From a virus: a DNA stretch of 30,250 bases. Below, one piece after another: positions 21,347-30,250 of this stretch. A model generated the notes under the pieces. It saw only the letters and a program-made list of their open reading frames with translations, was not told the origin of the DNA and searched no databases. The stretch is from positions 1 through 30,250 of the IMG/VR virus record IMGVR_UViG_3300023184_000384, one strand, 5' to 3'. How positions within the stretch are numbered: position 1 is the stretch's first letter; the number at the start of each line of letters is the position of its first letter. Both the position numbers and the translations under genes were made by a program.

Positions 21347-21583
21347 TTATTTGTTTTTAGTTAATCGTTTAAGTTCTTTTTTAGTTGCATCTCTTTCTCC
21401 CCAAATTTCTTTAGTGTCGAACCAAGCAATACTTCTATTACCGTTTTCATCTACTTTGTAACCATTTGAGAAAAATTTTACACCTTTCAGGTATGCTTTA
21501 AGATGTAATTTTTCATGTTTTTCTTCTACTCGTGATTCGAAATTGCCTGTTTTGCCTCCGAAACTTCTTTGTTCTACTTTCAT
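21347..21583 (-). CDS. Hypothetical protein (78 aa)
   Basis: No family is recognised. The protein begins MKVEQRSFGGKTGNFESRVE, has KVDENGNRSIAWFDTKEIWG and a basic C-terminal helix ending KRLTKNK. Its ATG overlaps the upstream stop by four bases (ATGA). It is two bases upstream of the RPF protein. Confidence 0.65.
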   Translation of the reverse strand: MKVEQRSFGGKTGNFESRVEEKHEKLHLKAYLKGVKFFSNGYKVDENGNRSIAWFDTKEIWGERDATKKELKRLTKNK

Positions 21584-21762
21584 AACTTTAGTTTTTCTTT
21601 TTTAATTTCTAATTTAATAATTTTCTCTATTTCTATATCTGCTATACTTAGCTCTTCACATATTTTACTCAAAGGATTAGTAGAATCTAATGGTAGTCTA
21701 TTTTTTCTTATTTCATTAAGTTCTACTAATAAATTTTCTAATATTTTAATTCGTTCACTCAT
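21580..21762 (-). CDS. Small helical protein (60 aa)
   Basis: A coiled-coil-like N-terminal helix (SERIKILENLLVELNEIRKN) and an acidic-basic C-terminal helix (EIEKIIKLEIKKEKLKL) dominate. The gene overlaps both neighbours by four bases. Unknown function; a partner-binding peptide is possible. Confidence 0.65.
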   Translation of the reverse strand: MSERIKILENLLVELNEIRKNRLPLDSTNPLSKICEELSIADIEIEKIIKLEIKKEKLKL

Positions 21763-22208
21763 TTCAGTAATTTTTTAATTAACTTATCTTCCACTCCTTT
21801 TTGTACTAATATATTTTCAATCCATTCTTTATCTGTTAACTCAACATAATCTGCTGCTTCATAAGTTGAACATTCAAAATATTCAGCTATATAAGGTAAT
21901 ACTTCAGTTGGTACTTTTGATTTAGTTGATTTAATATAAGGTGAATAAGTGTTTTTAGATTGTGGTATAAAACTTTTATATACATCATAAATTTTCTTAC
22001 TATCCTTTAAATTTAAACCTTGAACATAATTAACAATTTCTATATATTTAGGATTCATACTCAAAAATTTATGAGTCATATATCCATTAAATACTTTTTG
22101 TTCCTCAGGACTAAATGTTTCCCAATTAGGTTTAGTATCAATGATTGCTTTTAGAAAATCAAATATGTTAAACTGTTTTGGTTTCGATACCTTTATTGTA
22201 CTCTTCAT
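21759..22208 (-). CDS. 62: Probable clamp-loader small subunit (T4 gp62-like)
   Basis: The 149-residue protein lacks ATPase motifs but has the layout I associate with phage clamp-loader small subunits: FNIFDFLKAIIDTKPNW, then MTHKFLSMNPKYIEIVNYVQ, YKSFIPQSKNTYSPYIKSTK and YIAEYFECSTYEAADYVELT. In T4 the small subunit joins four ATPase subunits to load the clamp. The ATPase subunit is about 800 bases upstream, supporting this. T4's own subunit is somewhat longer. The start overlaps the upstream gene by 41 bases; no shorter good start is seen. Confidence 0.72.
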   Translation of the reverse strand: MKSTIKVSKPKQFNIFDFLKAIIDTKPNWETFSPEEQKVFNGYMTHKFLSMNPKYIEIVNYVQGLNLKDSKKIYDVYKSFIPQSKNTYSPYIKSTKSKVPTEVLPYIAEYFECSTYEAADYVELTDKEWIENILVQKGVEDKLIKKLLK

Positions 22209-22428
22209 ATTCAGTTCTAATTTCTTTAGGTAACATTTCTGTTAATATTTTTCCTGATTTAATATCAATAAATACAGGAATTGGAATAACTGCATCCTCG
22301 CTAGTTCCAGCTAGAAACTTACTCATTTTTCTTAGTACTACTGCTTCTTGAAATATTTGATTTCCATCTACTGATGATATTGCTGTGGTTTGAGTAATAT
22401 CAATATTCATTTTTGGTTTATTTTCCAT
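22168..22428 (-). CDS. Conserved phage protein of unknown function (86 aa)
   Basis: The protein contains FQEAVVLRKMSKFLAGTSED followed by VIPIPVFIDIKSGKILTEMLP, a compact pattern I recall from other phages as hypothetical. It lies between the clamp-loader subunit genes, overlapping the small subunit by 41 bases, which suggests a replication-linked role, but no motif shows it. Confidence 0.75.
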   Translation of the reverse strand: MENKPKMNIDITQTTAISSVDGNQIFQEAVVLRKMSKFLAGTSEDAVIPIPVFIDIKSGKILTEMLPKEIRTEYEEYNKGIETKTV

Positions 22429-22429
22429 C

Positions 22430-22585
22430 TTATAGTGTTTTAATTATTTCTAATATTTTTTTTCTGATTTCGTCTTCTTGTTTTTCATCAAAACCTAATC
22501 TACTTATAACATTATCTGTCCCATAAATCACTTCTACATGTAATAAAGTAGCTAATACTTCAATTGTTCTTATTTTATCTAACAT
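22430..22585 (-). CDS. Small protein with a strong ribosome site (51 aa)
   Basis: The ATG at 22583-22585 is preceded by AGGAGG at good spacing, one of the few strong ribosome sites here. The frame encodes MLDKIRTIEVLATLLHVEVI and ends KKILEIIKTL: hydrophobic and charged helices, no known family. It starts inside the end of the upstream small gene and is followed by the next start after one base. Confidence 0.75.
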   Translation of the reverse strand: MLDKIRTIEVLATLLHVEVIYGTDNVISRLGFDEKQEDEIRKKILEIIKTL

Positions 22586-22712
22586 TTGTTCTTCCTCCTA
22601 TTTGAGATGGTTGTTTATATACATTTTTTCCTGTTTGGATTTGTCTTGACAGTAATGCTGCCATAAAACATTCGATGCGTTTTTTAACGCTTGTGTTTGA
22701 TCGTTTAGCCAT
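22575..22712 (-). CDS. Small basic protein (45 aa)
   Basis: The frame from the ATG at 22710-22712 encodes MAKRSNTSVKKRIECFMAAL and ends QIGGRTNVR. It overlaps the stop of the upstream gene by eight bases and the start of the next by 11. It is basic, with a Ser/Thr-rich start, and may bind nucleic acid or another protein; function unknown. Its 3' end carries the AGGAGG used by the next gene. Confidence 0.65.
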   Translation of the reverse strand: MAKRSNTSVKKRIECFMAALLSRQIQTGKNVYKQPSQIGGRTNVR

Positions 22713-23001
22713 TTTTTATCATTTGTTTATTTATATATGCGTCTTTAAATGCTTTTACTGATGCGAATTCGGAATTTAGATGTTCAATTACTTCTTCCAT
22801 TAATTTATAATCTTTTCCATCATTGAGTTGATTTGAACTTTTTATTAATAATGAAACTCCTGCTACTAACATATGAGTTGCTTCATTAACTGTAAGGTTA
22901 TCTTGTTTGGCAGGAAATCCTATACTAACATTTATTTTACCTGCTATTTCTGGATCATTTTCCATATTTACAATTATTGAATATTTAACTGATTTCATCA
23001 T
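22705..23001 (-). CDS. Hypothetical protein after the clamp-loader ATPase (98 aa)
   Basis: I do not recognise this protein. It has an alternating hydrophobic N-terminal strand region (VKYSIIVNMENDPEIAGKI), then THMLVAGVSLLIK, and a helical C-terminus (EHLNSEFASVKAFKDAYINK). The ATG at 22999-23001 overlaps the ATPase gene stop, so it is translationally linked to the clamp loader. Confidence 0.7.
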   Translation of the reverse strand: MMKSVKYSIIVNMENDPEIAGKINVSIGFPAKQDNLTVNEATHMLVAGVSLLIKSSNQLNDGKDYKLMEEVIEHLNSEFASVKAFKDAYINKQMIKNG

Positions 23002-23933
23002 ATTACTTTTTTAGTATTTATAGTTTCTAATACACGAGAAATAGTACTCATGATATTTATTTCTTTATCTAAAACAAAATGAGCACGATACGTTCCTTCT
23101 TCTAAAATACAAACTAATTCACCATCATTATTTTTAGAGTAACCGTCTAAATTCTCATATAAGAACCTATAAAGATCTTCAAAATCATTTAAATCAGAAT
23201 TAGCGATAATTTGTCTAATGTTATTAAAACTTTTAAAAGACGGTTTTTTTAGTTCTTCTAATATTTTCTCTTTATAATTATCTACTGAATTTATAGATTT
23301 ATCTAATGTTAGAACTCCATCAATAGTATATTTTTGACAGTTGTTAATTATTTTTCTAAAATCAGGATGAAATTTATTGATTATCGTTGCTAAATCTTCT
23401 AGTTCAAATTCGATTCCCTCAGTAGTTAATATATCAGATATTTTTTCTGCTATAATACGTTTTGTAGGAGGAGCCAAATCAAATTCCTGACATCTGCTTC
23501 TTAACGGTTCAATTAAACGTTCTGGATAGTTACCTGTTAATATGAATCTAGTTGTTAAAGCGTATGTTTCCATCATATTTAACAATATTACTTGTGATGC
23601 TTGTAAGATGTGAGTTGCTTCATCTAATATCACTATTTTAAGTGGAGCGAATGAACCTGCACTTGCAAATGCTCCTACTTTATCTCTCATCACTTCCATA
23701 CTGCGTTCATCTGTAGCATTGACATATAAACAATCACAATCAATATTCTTAACTAATATTTTAGCTAATGTGGTTTTTCCTGAACCTGGTTTTCCTGCGA
23801 ATAGTAAGTGAGGTATATCTTGTTTATCAATGAATTCTTGGAATTTAACCTTAATTTCATCTTTACAAATATATCCTTCTAAAGTGTCAGGACGATATTT
23901 TTCATTTAGAATTGTGTGTAACCTTTTTGTCAT
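22998..23933 (-). CDS. 44: Clamp-loader ATPase (T4 gp44 / RFC small-subunit-like)
   Basis: The 311-residue AAA+ ATPase should load the sliding clamp on primed DNA. It shows the RFC-box-like EKYRPDTLEGYI (11-22), Walker A GKPGSGKT (47-54), Walker B VILDEAT (101-107), sensor 1 LTGNYP (132-137) and the SRC arginine finger (146-148, LRSRCQEFDL), all expected of the RFC/gp44 family. The length matches T4 gp44 (about 319). A TTAAATAAAAGTTATG leader precedes the start, so a transcript may begin here. Probable small subunit at 21759. Confidence 0.95.
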   Translation of the reverse strand: MTKRLHTILNEKYRPDTLEGYICKDEIKVKFQEFIDKQDIPHLLFAGKPGSGKTTLAKILVKNIDCDCLYVNATDERSMEVMRDKVGAFASAGSFAPLKIVILDEATHILQASQVILLNMMETYALTTRFILTGNYPERLIEPLRSRCQEFDLAPPTKRIIAEKISDILTTEGIEFELEDLATIINKFHPDFRKIINNCQKYTIDGVLTLDKSINSVDNYKEKILEELKKPSFKSFNNIRQIIANSDLNDFEDLYRFLYENLDGYSKNNDGELVCILEEGTYRAHFVLDKEINIMSTISRVLETINTKKVI

Positions 23934-23942
23934 AACTTTTAT

Positions 23943-24050
23943 TTAAATAAATAGCCCTATTAATAATCCTATTATAAATATTAATATTAATGTTATAATC
24001 TGTGCTTTTCTAGCTCCATTATTAAATGGAGGTTCCATTCCTTCAAACAT
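23943..24050 (-). CDS. Small single-pass membrane protein (35 aa)
   Basis: From the ATG at 24048-24050, MFEGMEPPFNNGARKAQIIT is followed by a hydrophobic segment of about 19 residues (LILIFIIGLLIGLFI) to the stop. The basic residues before it favour a cytoplasmic N-terminus. It overlaps the upstream small gene by eight bases. Function unknown; small membrane proteins of this form are common in phages. Confidence 0.6.
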   Translation of the reverse strand: MFEGMEPPFNNGARKAQIITLILIFIIGLLIGLFI

Positions 24051-24171
24051 TTAATTTTTTATTTTGAACCGTTTTTAAAATATCTGCTAATTCTTTAGAA
24101 CATACAATATACGTTCCATGATCTTTTTTCATATTGTCCATTTTCCAACAATACTCTAAAAATAATTCCAT
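24043..24171 (-). CDS. Small protein (42 aa)
   Basis: The ATG at 24169-24171 opens MELFLEYCWKMDNMKKDHGT, then YIVCSKELADILK and a basic end. It lies ten bases after the previous stop and overlaps the membrane protein start. No family recognised; real by packing and frame, with only modest support. Confidence 0.55.
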   Translation of the reverse strand: MELFLEYCWKMDNMKKDHGTYIVCSKELADILKTVQNKKLNV

Positions 24172-24181
24172 AGTAGATTTT

Positions 24182-24418
24182 TTAATCTCCATATATGTTA
24201 AATTTCTTAACAGGTTTTGGTTTTTCAGGTTTAGCCTCTGTAATTATATATAACATACTTGTTGATGGAGATACAATATAATCACCCTTATATCCTGTTT
24301 TTTGAAAATATGCTTCAAGTGTATCAGTTAATGTAGGATAAGTTACTCCAGGTAAATCATCTACTAATTCCCACGTATCTCCTTTTATTCTAGTGGCAAT
24401 AGTTTTTCTATTTTTCAT
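24182..24418 (-). CDS. Hypothetical protein after GroEL (78 aa)
   Basis: The protein begins MKNRKTIATRIKGDTWELVD and has GYKGDYIVSPSTSMLYIITE and a Lys/Pro-rich tail (KPEKPKPVKKFNIYGD). Its ATG directly follows the GroEL stop (TAAATG), with a GGAGG in the end of groL as ribosome site. No role can be assigned. Confidence 0.65.
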   Translation of the reverse strand: MKNRKTIATRIKGDTWELVDDLPGVTYPTLTDTLEAYFQKTGYKGDYIVSPSTSMLYIITEAKPEKPKPVKKFNIYGD

Positions 24419-26357
<1,939 letters not shown>

Positions 26358-26376
26358 ATAATTTTTATTTTTGATT

Positions 26377-26403
26377 AATATATTGAATTTTATTTTTTAA
26401 GCC
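26377..26403 (-). promoter_or_regulatory. GGCTT-N15-ATATATT promoter-like element before groS
   Basis: On the minus strand GGCTT, a 15-base spacer with AAAAAAT, and ATATATT precede the GroES start by about 20 bases. The spacing equals that of the copies at 4630, 6659, 13810 and 27161. Confidence 0.6.
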
Positions 26404-26412
26404 AAATTAACT

Positions 26413-27153
26413 TTACATATTTCTTTTAACTAAATAATATGTGGATTTAGTTGAACATGTTTCGAATTCAAATTTTACTAAACCTTCTAAGTTAACAAAC
26501 ATTTTTGCTTTTTCAGCATCTTTATTAACATTCATTATCTCTTTAAATATATCTGAATCGAAATTTAGTTCAAATTCATATGGTAAGTCTTTAGTAGTAA
26601 ATCCAGTCATGAAATAAGATACCTTATTTGCATATTCAATATCTCCCCCAAATATAAGTTCAAGTTCAAATTGACCATCCATACTAGTAGTTGGTTTCAT
26701 AACCACATTCTTACTTTCTGGTAGCGCTGATTTAGCTTTAATTATGGCTGTAATACTTTCTAAATTTAAATCAGTTTCTAAATTATATTCTTCAACACCT
26801 GAGAATGTTCCTGTTTTGGCTACAGTTAAAGTATCTGCTAATGCATAATTAACTGTAAATTGAGAATCTGATATAATAAGTTTATTAAATGCTTTTCCAT
26901 TTTTAATATAACTTAATAATAGATCTCCACTTGTAATTCCTAATAGTTTAAGTAGTTGAGATGTATTTGAAATACCTATTGACGAATCTTGGATATCAAA
27001 GTTAGAGTGATTTATTTCTCCAATCATTTCTTTAGTTGGAGATGTGAAACGAATGTTTAGGTTGTTTGTTTTAACATCCCATTTAGTAGATTCTACTAAA
27101 CCGTTGAGGTAATATTTATTAATGATATTTACTAATTCTACTTTATTTATCAT
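26413..27153 (-). CDS. 45: Sliding clamp (T4 gp45-like)
   Basis: The 246-residue protein is close to T4 gp45 (228) and lacks catalytic motifs, as expected of a clamp that encircles DNA and tethers the polymerase. It has alternating beta/helix segments, with LKLLGITSGDLLLSYIKNGK and IISDSQFTVNYALADTLTV in the first half, and DLPYEFELNFDSDIFKEIM and FVNLEGLVKFEFET in the second, typical of the PCNA-like gp45 fold. It lies just downstream of the DNA polymerase region. In T4 gp45 also activates late promoters. A promoter-like element and an inverted repeat precede it. Confidence 0.85.
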   Translation of the reverse strand: MINKVELVNIINKYYLNGLVESTKWDVKTNNLNIRFTSPTKEMIGEINHSNFDIQDSSIGISNTSQLLKLLGITSGDLLLSYIKNGKAFNKLIISDSQFTVNYALADTLTVAKTGTFSGVEEYNLETDLNLESITAIIKAKSALPESKNVVMKPTTSMDGQFELELIFGGDIEYANKVSYFMTGFTTKDLPYEFELNFDSDIFKEIMNVNKDAEKAKMFVNLEGLVKFEFETCSTKSTYYLVKRNM

Positions 27154-27160
27154 ATTTTAT

Positions 27161-27187
27161 AATATATTAAAATTTATTTTGTAAGCC
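27161..27187 (-). promoter_or_regulatory. GGCTT-N15-ATATATT promoter-like element before the sliding clamp
   Basis: On the minus strand GGCTT, 15 bases and ATATATT lie just before the clamp gene. The last box is only a few bases from the start codon region, so the transcript would have a very short leader. Identical spacing to four other copies. Confidence 0.6.
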
Positions 27188-27188
27188 A

Positions 27189-27201
27189 AATCTTGAAGAT
27201 T
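27189..27201. repeat. Inverted repeat AATCTT-G-AAGATT before the sliding clamp promoter
   Basis: Perfect six-base arms abut the GGCTT box and overlap the stop of the gene at 27200. It could be an operator or part of a weak transcript end. Confidence 0.4.
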
Positions 27202-27499
27202 ATTTTTTATTTTTAATTTCTAATAATATACTTTTATTTCGTTCGATATCTTCTTCACTTCTTTTTATATATGTTTCAATTCGTTCAATTAAGTATTCTA
27301 TTGTCAATAAATCAGTTATCAAATTTTCTTCACTCGGTGTATAACCAAAATGAAACTTTTTACTGTATTTATGAATGTAAAATTTACCAACAGTTGTTTC
27401 TAATACTTTAGTTCCACCATCTCTAATAGTGTCAATTGTTTTAATGATAAAAGGTGTTCCACCTTTTACTATATATTCCTTCATATGTTCTTCTGTCAT
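27200..27499 (-). CDS. Hypothetical protein between polymerase and clamp (99 aa)
   Basis: No family is recognised. It begins MTEEHMKEYIVKGGTPFIIK with probable strands (FYIHKYSKKFHFGY) and ends in a charged coiled-coil helix (LIERIETYIKRSEEDIERNK). It is four bases after the polymerase stop, so co-transcription with the polymerase is likely, and its stop overlaps the inverted repeat before the clamp. Confidence 0.7.
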   Translation of the reverse strand: MTEEHMKEYIVKGGTPFIIKTIDTIRDGGTKVLETTVGKFYIHKYSKKFHFGYTPSEENLITDLLTIEYLIERIETYIKRSEEDIERNKSILLEIKNKK

Positions 27500-27503
27500 A
27501 TTT

Positions 27504-30089
27504 CTAAAATTTAAAAAATTTATTTACATGAGGATTTAATATAACCCATTCCCATTTTAAATCTTCATAAATGCTTTTTAATTTATTAGCTAATAATGAA
27601 TCAAAAATACCTTCAACATCAATATATGTTTTAACAAATTCCTCAATTTCAGGAGGTGTTTTAGCATTTGGTATTCCTATTGTTTCTAAATGGTAAGGAT
27701 TCTGTTTTAAGTTAATAATAAATAACTTATCTCCTTCAATTATGCTTTCGTATTTCTTATCTAATCTCTTAAATTTAAGTAAGTCATTGTAACGTACTGC
27801 TGCTTTAGTATTTGTTGGAGCACCCGTTTTAAATCTACTAAACATTTCTCCTGTTGTAGCTCTAATTTGGTAGTTAGTAATTAATTTTACTCCTGTTGGT
27901 TTACCTAATAGTTTTGGATCTGTTGTTTTTAGTAACTTATAAAAATCAACTATTGATTTATCTATTTCAGCTCTATCCCTACCAAACAATATGTCTTTAA
28001 TAAATTGTTCACCAAACTTCTTAAACATTTTATTCATATTAGATTTCATTAGCTCTAGGCCTTTCATATCTAATTCTTGTACGTCGACTCCTTCCTTATT
28101 AGTAACGTACATTCCATATCTTCTCTTACCTGTAACTAAAATACTGTAACATATAACCTCTTGTTTTAACTGGAAGTAATGTGTGTTAGCTGGAATATTA
28201 AATAAACGTTTTCCTAATTCATTTAGTGAAGCATTAGCTTCATCTTGTAATTCTAGAGCTAGTTCTAATATTTTGGTATTTTTCTCCTCCTGTTTTAAAT
28301 CAGGAAACCTATGTTTAAGTAATGGACCTAATACAATGTAAAGTGAATCTGTATCACTAATACAAATGTTTTGTTTTTGTTCTTTAATTTCTTTATTTAT
28401 CTTATTATTTACAAATACAATACTTTCTTGAGTTAATCTCTGTCCACTATTAGTAATAGCTCCACTACACATTAAATGACCATCAGTATATCTCCATCCA
28501 TTTTTAGCAAATGTACCATACATTGCGTTTTGCAAAATCTTAAATGAATGTTGGAACAAATCATATAATTTATAGTTTACCCAATCTTCTTCCTTACCTG
28601 CTTTTTTCTTTAAAGCTCTATAATGCTCTCGTTTTTCAAACCAACCTTCTAATATTTTAGCTACAACTGATTTTTCATCAGTTCTAAACATAGCTCCTGA
28701 TGCAGCTACAGTGTAGTTATTTTCTTCAATTAATTCAATTAATTTTCCTAACTTTACCTTAGTAACATTGGTTTTGTAGTTTGTTTTATTTAAACGTTCT
28801 ATGTTTACAATTTCATTAGGATCACGTTCTTTAAGTTTTTCTAAACTGTGATTTTGTTCATAATGTACATTGTGATCTACTTTAATACGACCTACTAATG
28901 TTTCAATACCTAAATTAAGTGATTTGATAATTGAAGGATATAGTGATGTAAAATCCAAATCTATAACATCAAAATATAATCCTGGTATTGGTTCTAATAA
29001 GTATCCTCCAGCATATGTTTCCTTAACTGTTTTTAAGTATGGATTGTGAGTAGTTGGTTTATTTGGTGATATAATTCCTTCACGTTTAAGATATTTTAAT
29101 ATAGCACCTTCATTCATTACTGTATTCCAGTATATACTTTCATAAGGTATATTACAAATATGAGAAATCATAATTGTTAATTCAATGAATTTTAATTTCT
29201 CTTCCAACTTTTCAAGAATGATAATATCTCGTAAGTTATAGTCTACATACTTATTTATATCGTCTTTAAAGAGTGTATTTAGATTTCCTTCATATTCTAT
29301 TTTTCCTAAATCAACATATTTTAAACCAATATCTCCTAACTTATAAGATGGTTCTTCCTTCATAATGTATTTTTTATGAAGTAACATATAGTCTAAGTGA
29401 TTTACACCTCCAATAATTACTTGTAATGCACCTGCAAATTCTCTTTGTATAACTTTTCTAATAGGAGATAAACGTAATGTTTCATCTTCACCTACTACCT
29501 GTACCATTCTAAAGTACATATAAGGAATATCAAAATAAGCTGAGTTGTAACCTACTAATATGGTTGCATCTAATTCCTCCCATTTATCTAAGAATTTTAG
29601 TATAAGTTCCTTTTCAGAACCACAAGGTATAATATGTTTACCATCTTGTATAGTTTCCTTAATTTCCTTTGATTTATCAACTACAAAACAAAAATACTGC
29701 ATTGTAGTCATATCTCGTAAGGCAATAGAAGTAAAAGGCATAGGAGCCGATTGAATATATTCAGGTGTTAAAGCACCTCCCATTTCAATCTCAATATCGA
29801 GATATACTATGTTTTGGTAAGATGGGATTTCATTTTCTTGTTTGTAGTAAAGTTCCCTTAAAATAAGGAGTTCCTTACTTATGTCTTTTTCTAATAAGTT
29901 AGGATCTTCTTTATTTAGTTTTTTAGTAGGTACAGCCCATCCTCCTGTTAGAACGGGTTGGGCATTTTCTTCCCAATCTTCTACTCGTTTCCAGTATGTA
30001 GGTTGATATTTAAAGTTTTGCCAACCCAACTTATCATCACGTAGATAATAAGTGTAATCTTCAAATGAATAATGAATTGCTTGATACAT
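27504..30089 (-). CDS. 43: Replicative DNA polymerase, family B (T4 gp43-like)
   Basis: The 861-residue enzyme copies the phage genome and carries a 3'-5' proofreading domain. Exonuclease motifs: YLDIEIEMGG (Asp98, Glu100), GYNSAYFDIPY (Asn182, Asp187) and DYNLRDIIILE (Tyr284, Asp288). Polymerase motifs: DLDFTSLYPSII (Asp379), KILQNAMYGTFAKNG (Lys517, Asn521, Tyr524) and ISDTDSLYI (Asp579, Asp581), then the KRRYGMYV KxxY-type site. Length is close to T4 gp43 (898). The C-terminus ends NKFFKF, a possible clamp-binding peptide. Only shorter antisense frames overlap it. The start follows a TTAAATAAAAGTTATG leader. Confidence 0.97.
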   Translation of the reverse strand: MYQAIHYSFEDYTYYLRDDKLGWQNFKYQPTYWKRVEDWEENAQPVLTGGWAVPTKKLNKEDPNLLEKDISKELLILRELYYKQENEIPSYQNIVYLDIEIEMGGALTPEYIQSAPMPFTSIALRDMTTMQYFCFVVDKSKEIKETIQDGKHIIPCGSEKELILKFLDKWEELDATILVGYNSAYFDIPYMYFRMVQVVGEDETLRLSPIRKVIQREFAGALQVIIGGVNHLDYMLLHKKYIMKEEPSYKLGDIGLKYVDLGKIEYEGNLNTLFKDDINKYVDYNLRDIIILEKLEEKLKFIELTIMISHICNIPYESIYWNTVMNEGAILKYLKREGIISPNKPTTHNPYLKTVKETYAGGYLLEPIPGLYFDVIDLDFTSLYPSIIKSLNLGIETLVGRIKVDHNVHYEQNHSLEKLKERDPNEIVNIERLNKTNYKTNVTKVKLGKLIELIEENNYTVAASGAMFRTDEKSVVAKILEGWFEKREHYRALKKKAGKEEDWVNYKLYDLFQHSFKILQNAMYGTFAKNGWRYTDGHLMCSGAITNSGQRLTQESIVFVNNKINKEIKEQKQNICISDTDSLYIVLGPLLKHRFPDLKQEEKNTKILELALELQDEANASLNELGKRLFNIPANTHYFQLKQEVICYSILVTGKRRYGMYVTNKEGVDVQELDMKGLELMKSNMNKMFKKFGEQFIKDILFGRDRAEIDKSIVDFYKLLKTTDPKLLGKPTGVKLITNYQIRATTGEMFSRFKTGAPTNTKAAVRYNDLLKFKRLDKKYESIIEGDKLFIINLKQNPYHLETIGIPNAKTPPEIEEFVKTYIDVEGIFDSLLANKLKSIYEDLKWEWVILNPHVNKFFKF

Positions 30090-30129
30090 AACTTTTATTT
30101 AATATTTTACCATCGGATTTGCAAGTTCT

Positions 30130-30142
30130 ATATTGAATCAAT
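30130..30142. repeat. Inverted repeat TATTGA-A-TCAATA before the polymerase
   Basis: Perfect six-base arms lie in the 70-base gap between the right-edge frame and the polymerase, about 40 bases upstream of its start. An operator is possible. Confidence 0.35.
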
Positions 30143-30159
30143 ATCTCTTAGCTTTTGCG

Positions 30160-30250
30160 TTACTGCGGGGAGGATGGAAATTCAATTTCTTTTAATGTAT
30201 GATATATTTTAATTGCTGCTATTTTAACCCAATCTATATCTTTATGTTTT
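30160..30250 (-). CDS. Unidentified gene, 3' end only (5' end outside the window)
   Basis: An open frame enters from the right edge and ends at TAA 30160-30162. About 29 residues are visible, ending KIYHTLKEIEFPSSPQ, preceded by DWVKIAAIKIYHTL. The codon use is like the neighbours, though the last codons are GC-richer. Too little is visible to name it. Confidence 0.5.
   Translation of the reverse strand, partial: KHKDIDWVKIAAIKIYHTLKEIEFPSSPQ

Noticed and set aside
27189-27201. The inverted repeat before the clamp gene as a Rho-independent terminator
   Set aside because: The arms are A/T-rich and no T run follows on the coding strand; an operator or chance repeat is more likely.

Overview
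This window looks like part of a tailed-phage genome of the large, T4-like (myovirus) kind. It is AT-rich, and every gene I can support lies on the minus strand, so the map reads from right to left. The diagnostic set is a family-B DNA polymerase, a gp45-like sliding clamp, a gp44-like clamp-loader ATPase and a probable gp62-like clamp-loader small subunit, with phage-borne GroES and GroEL between them. Genes are packed with TAATG or ATGA stop/start overlaps, and many are under 60 codons. Only a few starts have a GGAGG-type ribosome site; many follow an A-rich leader instead. That would suit a Bacteroidota host, but this is an inference. No tRNA, rRNA, CRISPR array, insertion sequence or integrase was seen.

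Layout in transcription order. (1) 30250-21759, replication and chaperones: DNA polymerase, a small unknown, sliding clamp, GroES, GroEL, small proteins, clamp-loader ATPase, small proteins and probable gp62. (2) 21762-18281, nucleotide and DNA metabolism: small unknowns, a candidate -1 frameshift gene, an Nmad1/DUF1599-like protein, a HAD phosphatase, a PD-(D/E)XK nuclease with four probable Fe-S cysteines, and a ribbon-helix-helix regulator. (3) 18226-17455: a small MGRxKKYLTE-type protein overlapped by a GIY-YIG homing endonuclease. (4) 17429-6691, a glycan block: six glycosyltransferases, three methyltransferase-like proteins (one fused to a seventh glycosyltransferase-like domain), a DegT-type aminotransferase and a GNAT acetyltransferase, with three small genes interspersed. 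(5) 6642-1, small regulatory or unknown genes: zinc-finger proteins, an HTH plus degenerate HNH protein, a protein with four AT-hooks, a second GIY-YIG endonuclease nearly identical in places to the first, two genes sharing an N-terminal tag, small membrane proteins and a pair of paralogues.

The replication genes form a T4-type replisome. In T4 the clamp also activates late transcription, which matters for the promoter-like elements found here. The glycan block could build or transfer a modified, possibly N-acetylated amino sugar onto virions, phage DNA or the host surface. Its NDP-sugar precursor enzymes are not in the window.

The main new observations are: (a) a recurring intergenic element GGCTT-N15-ATATATT with invariant spacing, followed by an A-rich leader up to the start codon; (b) a C_CCT_TTT heptamer directly before a TAG stop, with a 57-codon extension in the -1 frame that has no ATG at its head and ends in a TAATG overlap with the next gene; and (c) a methyltransferase-glycosyltransferase fusion.
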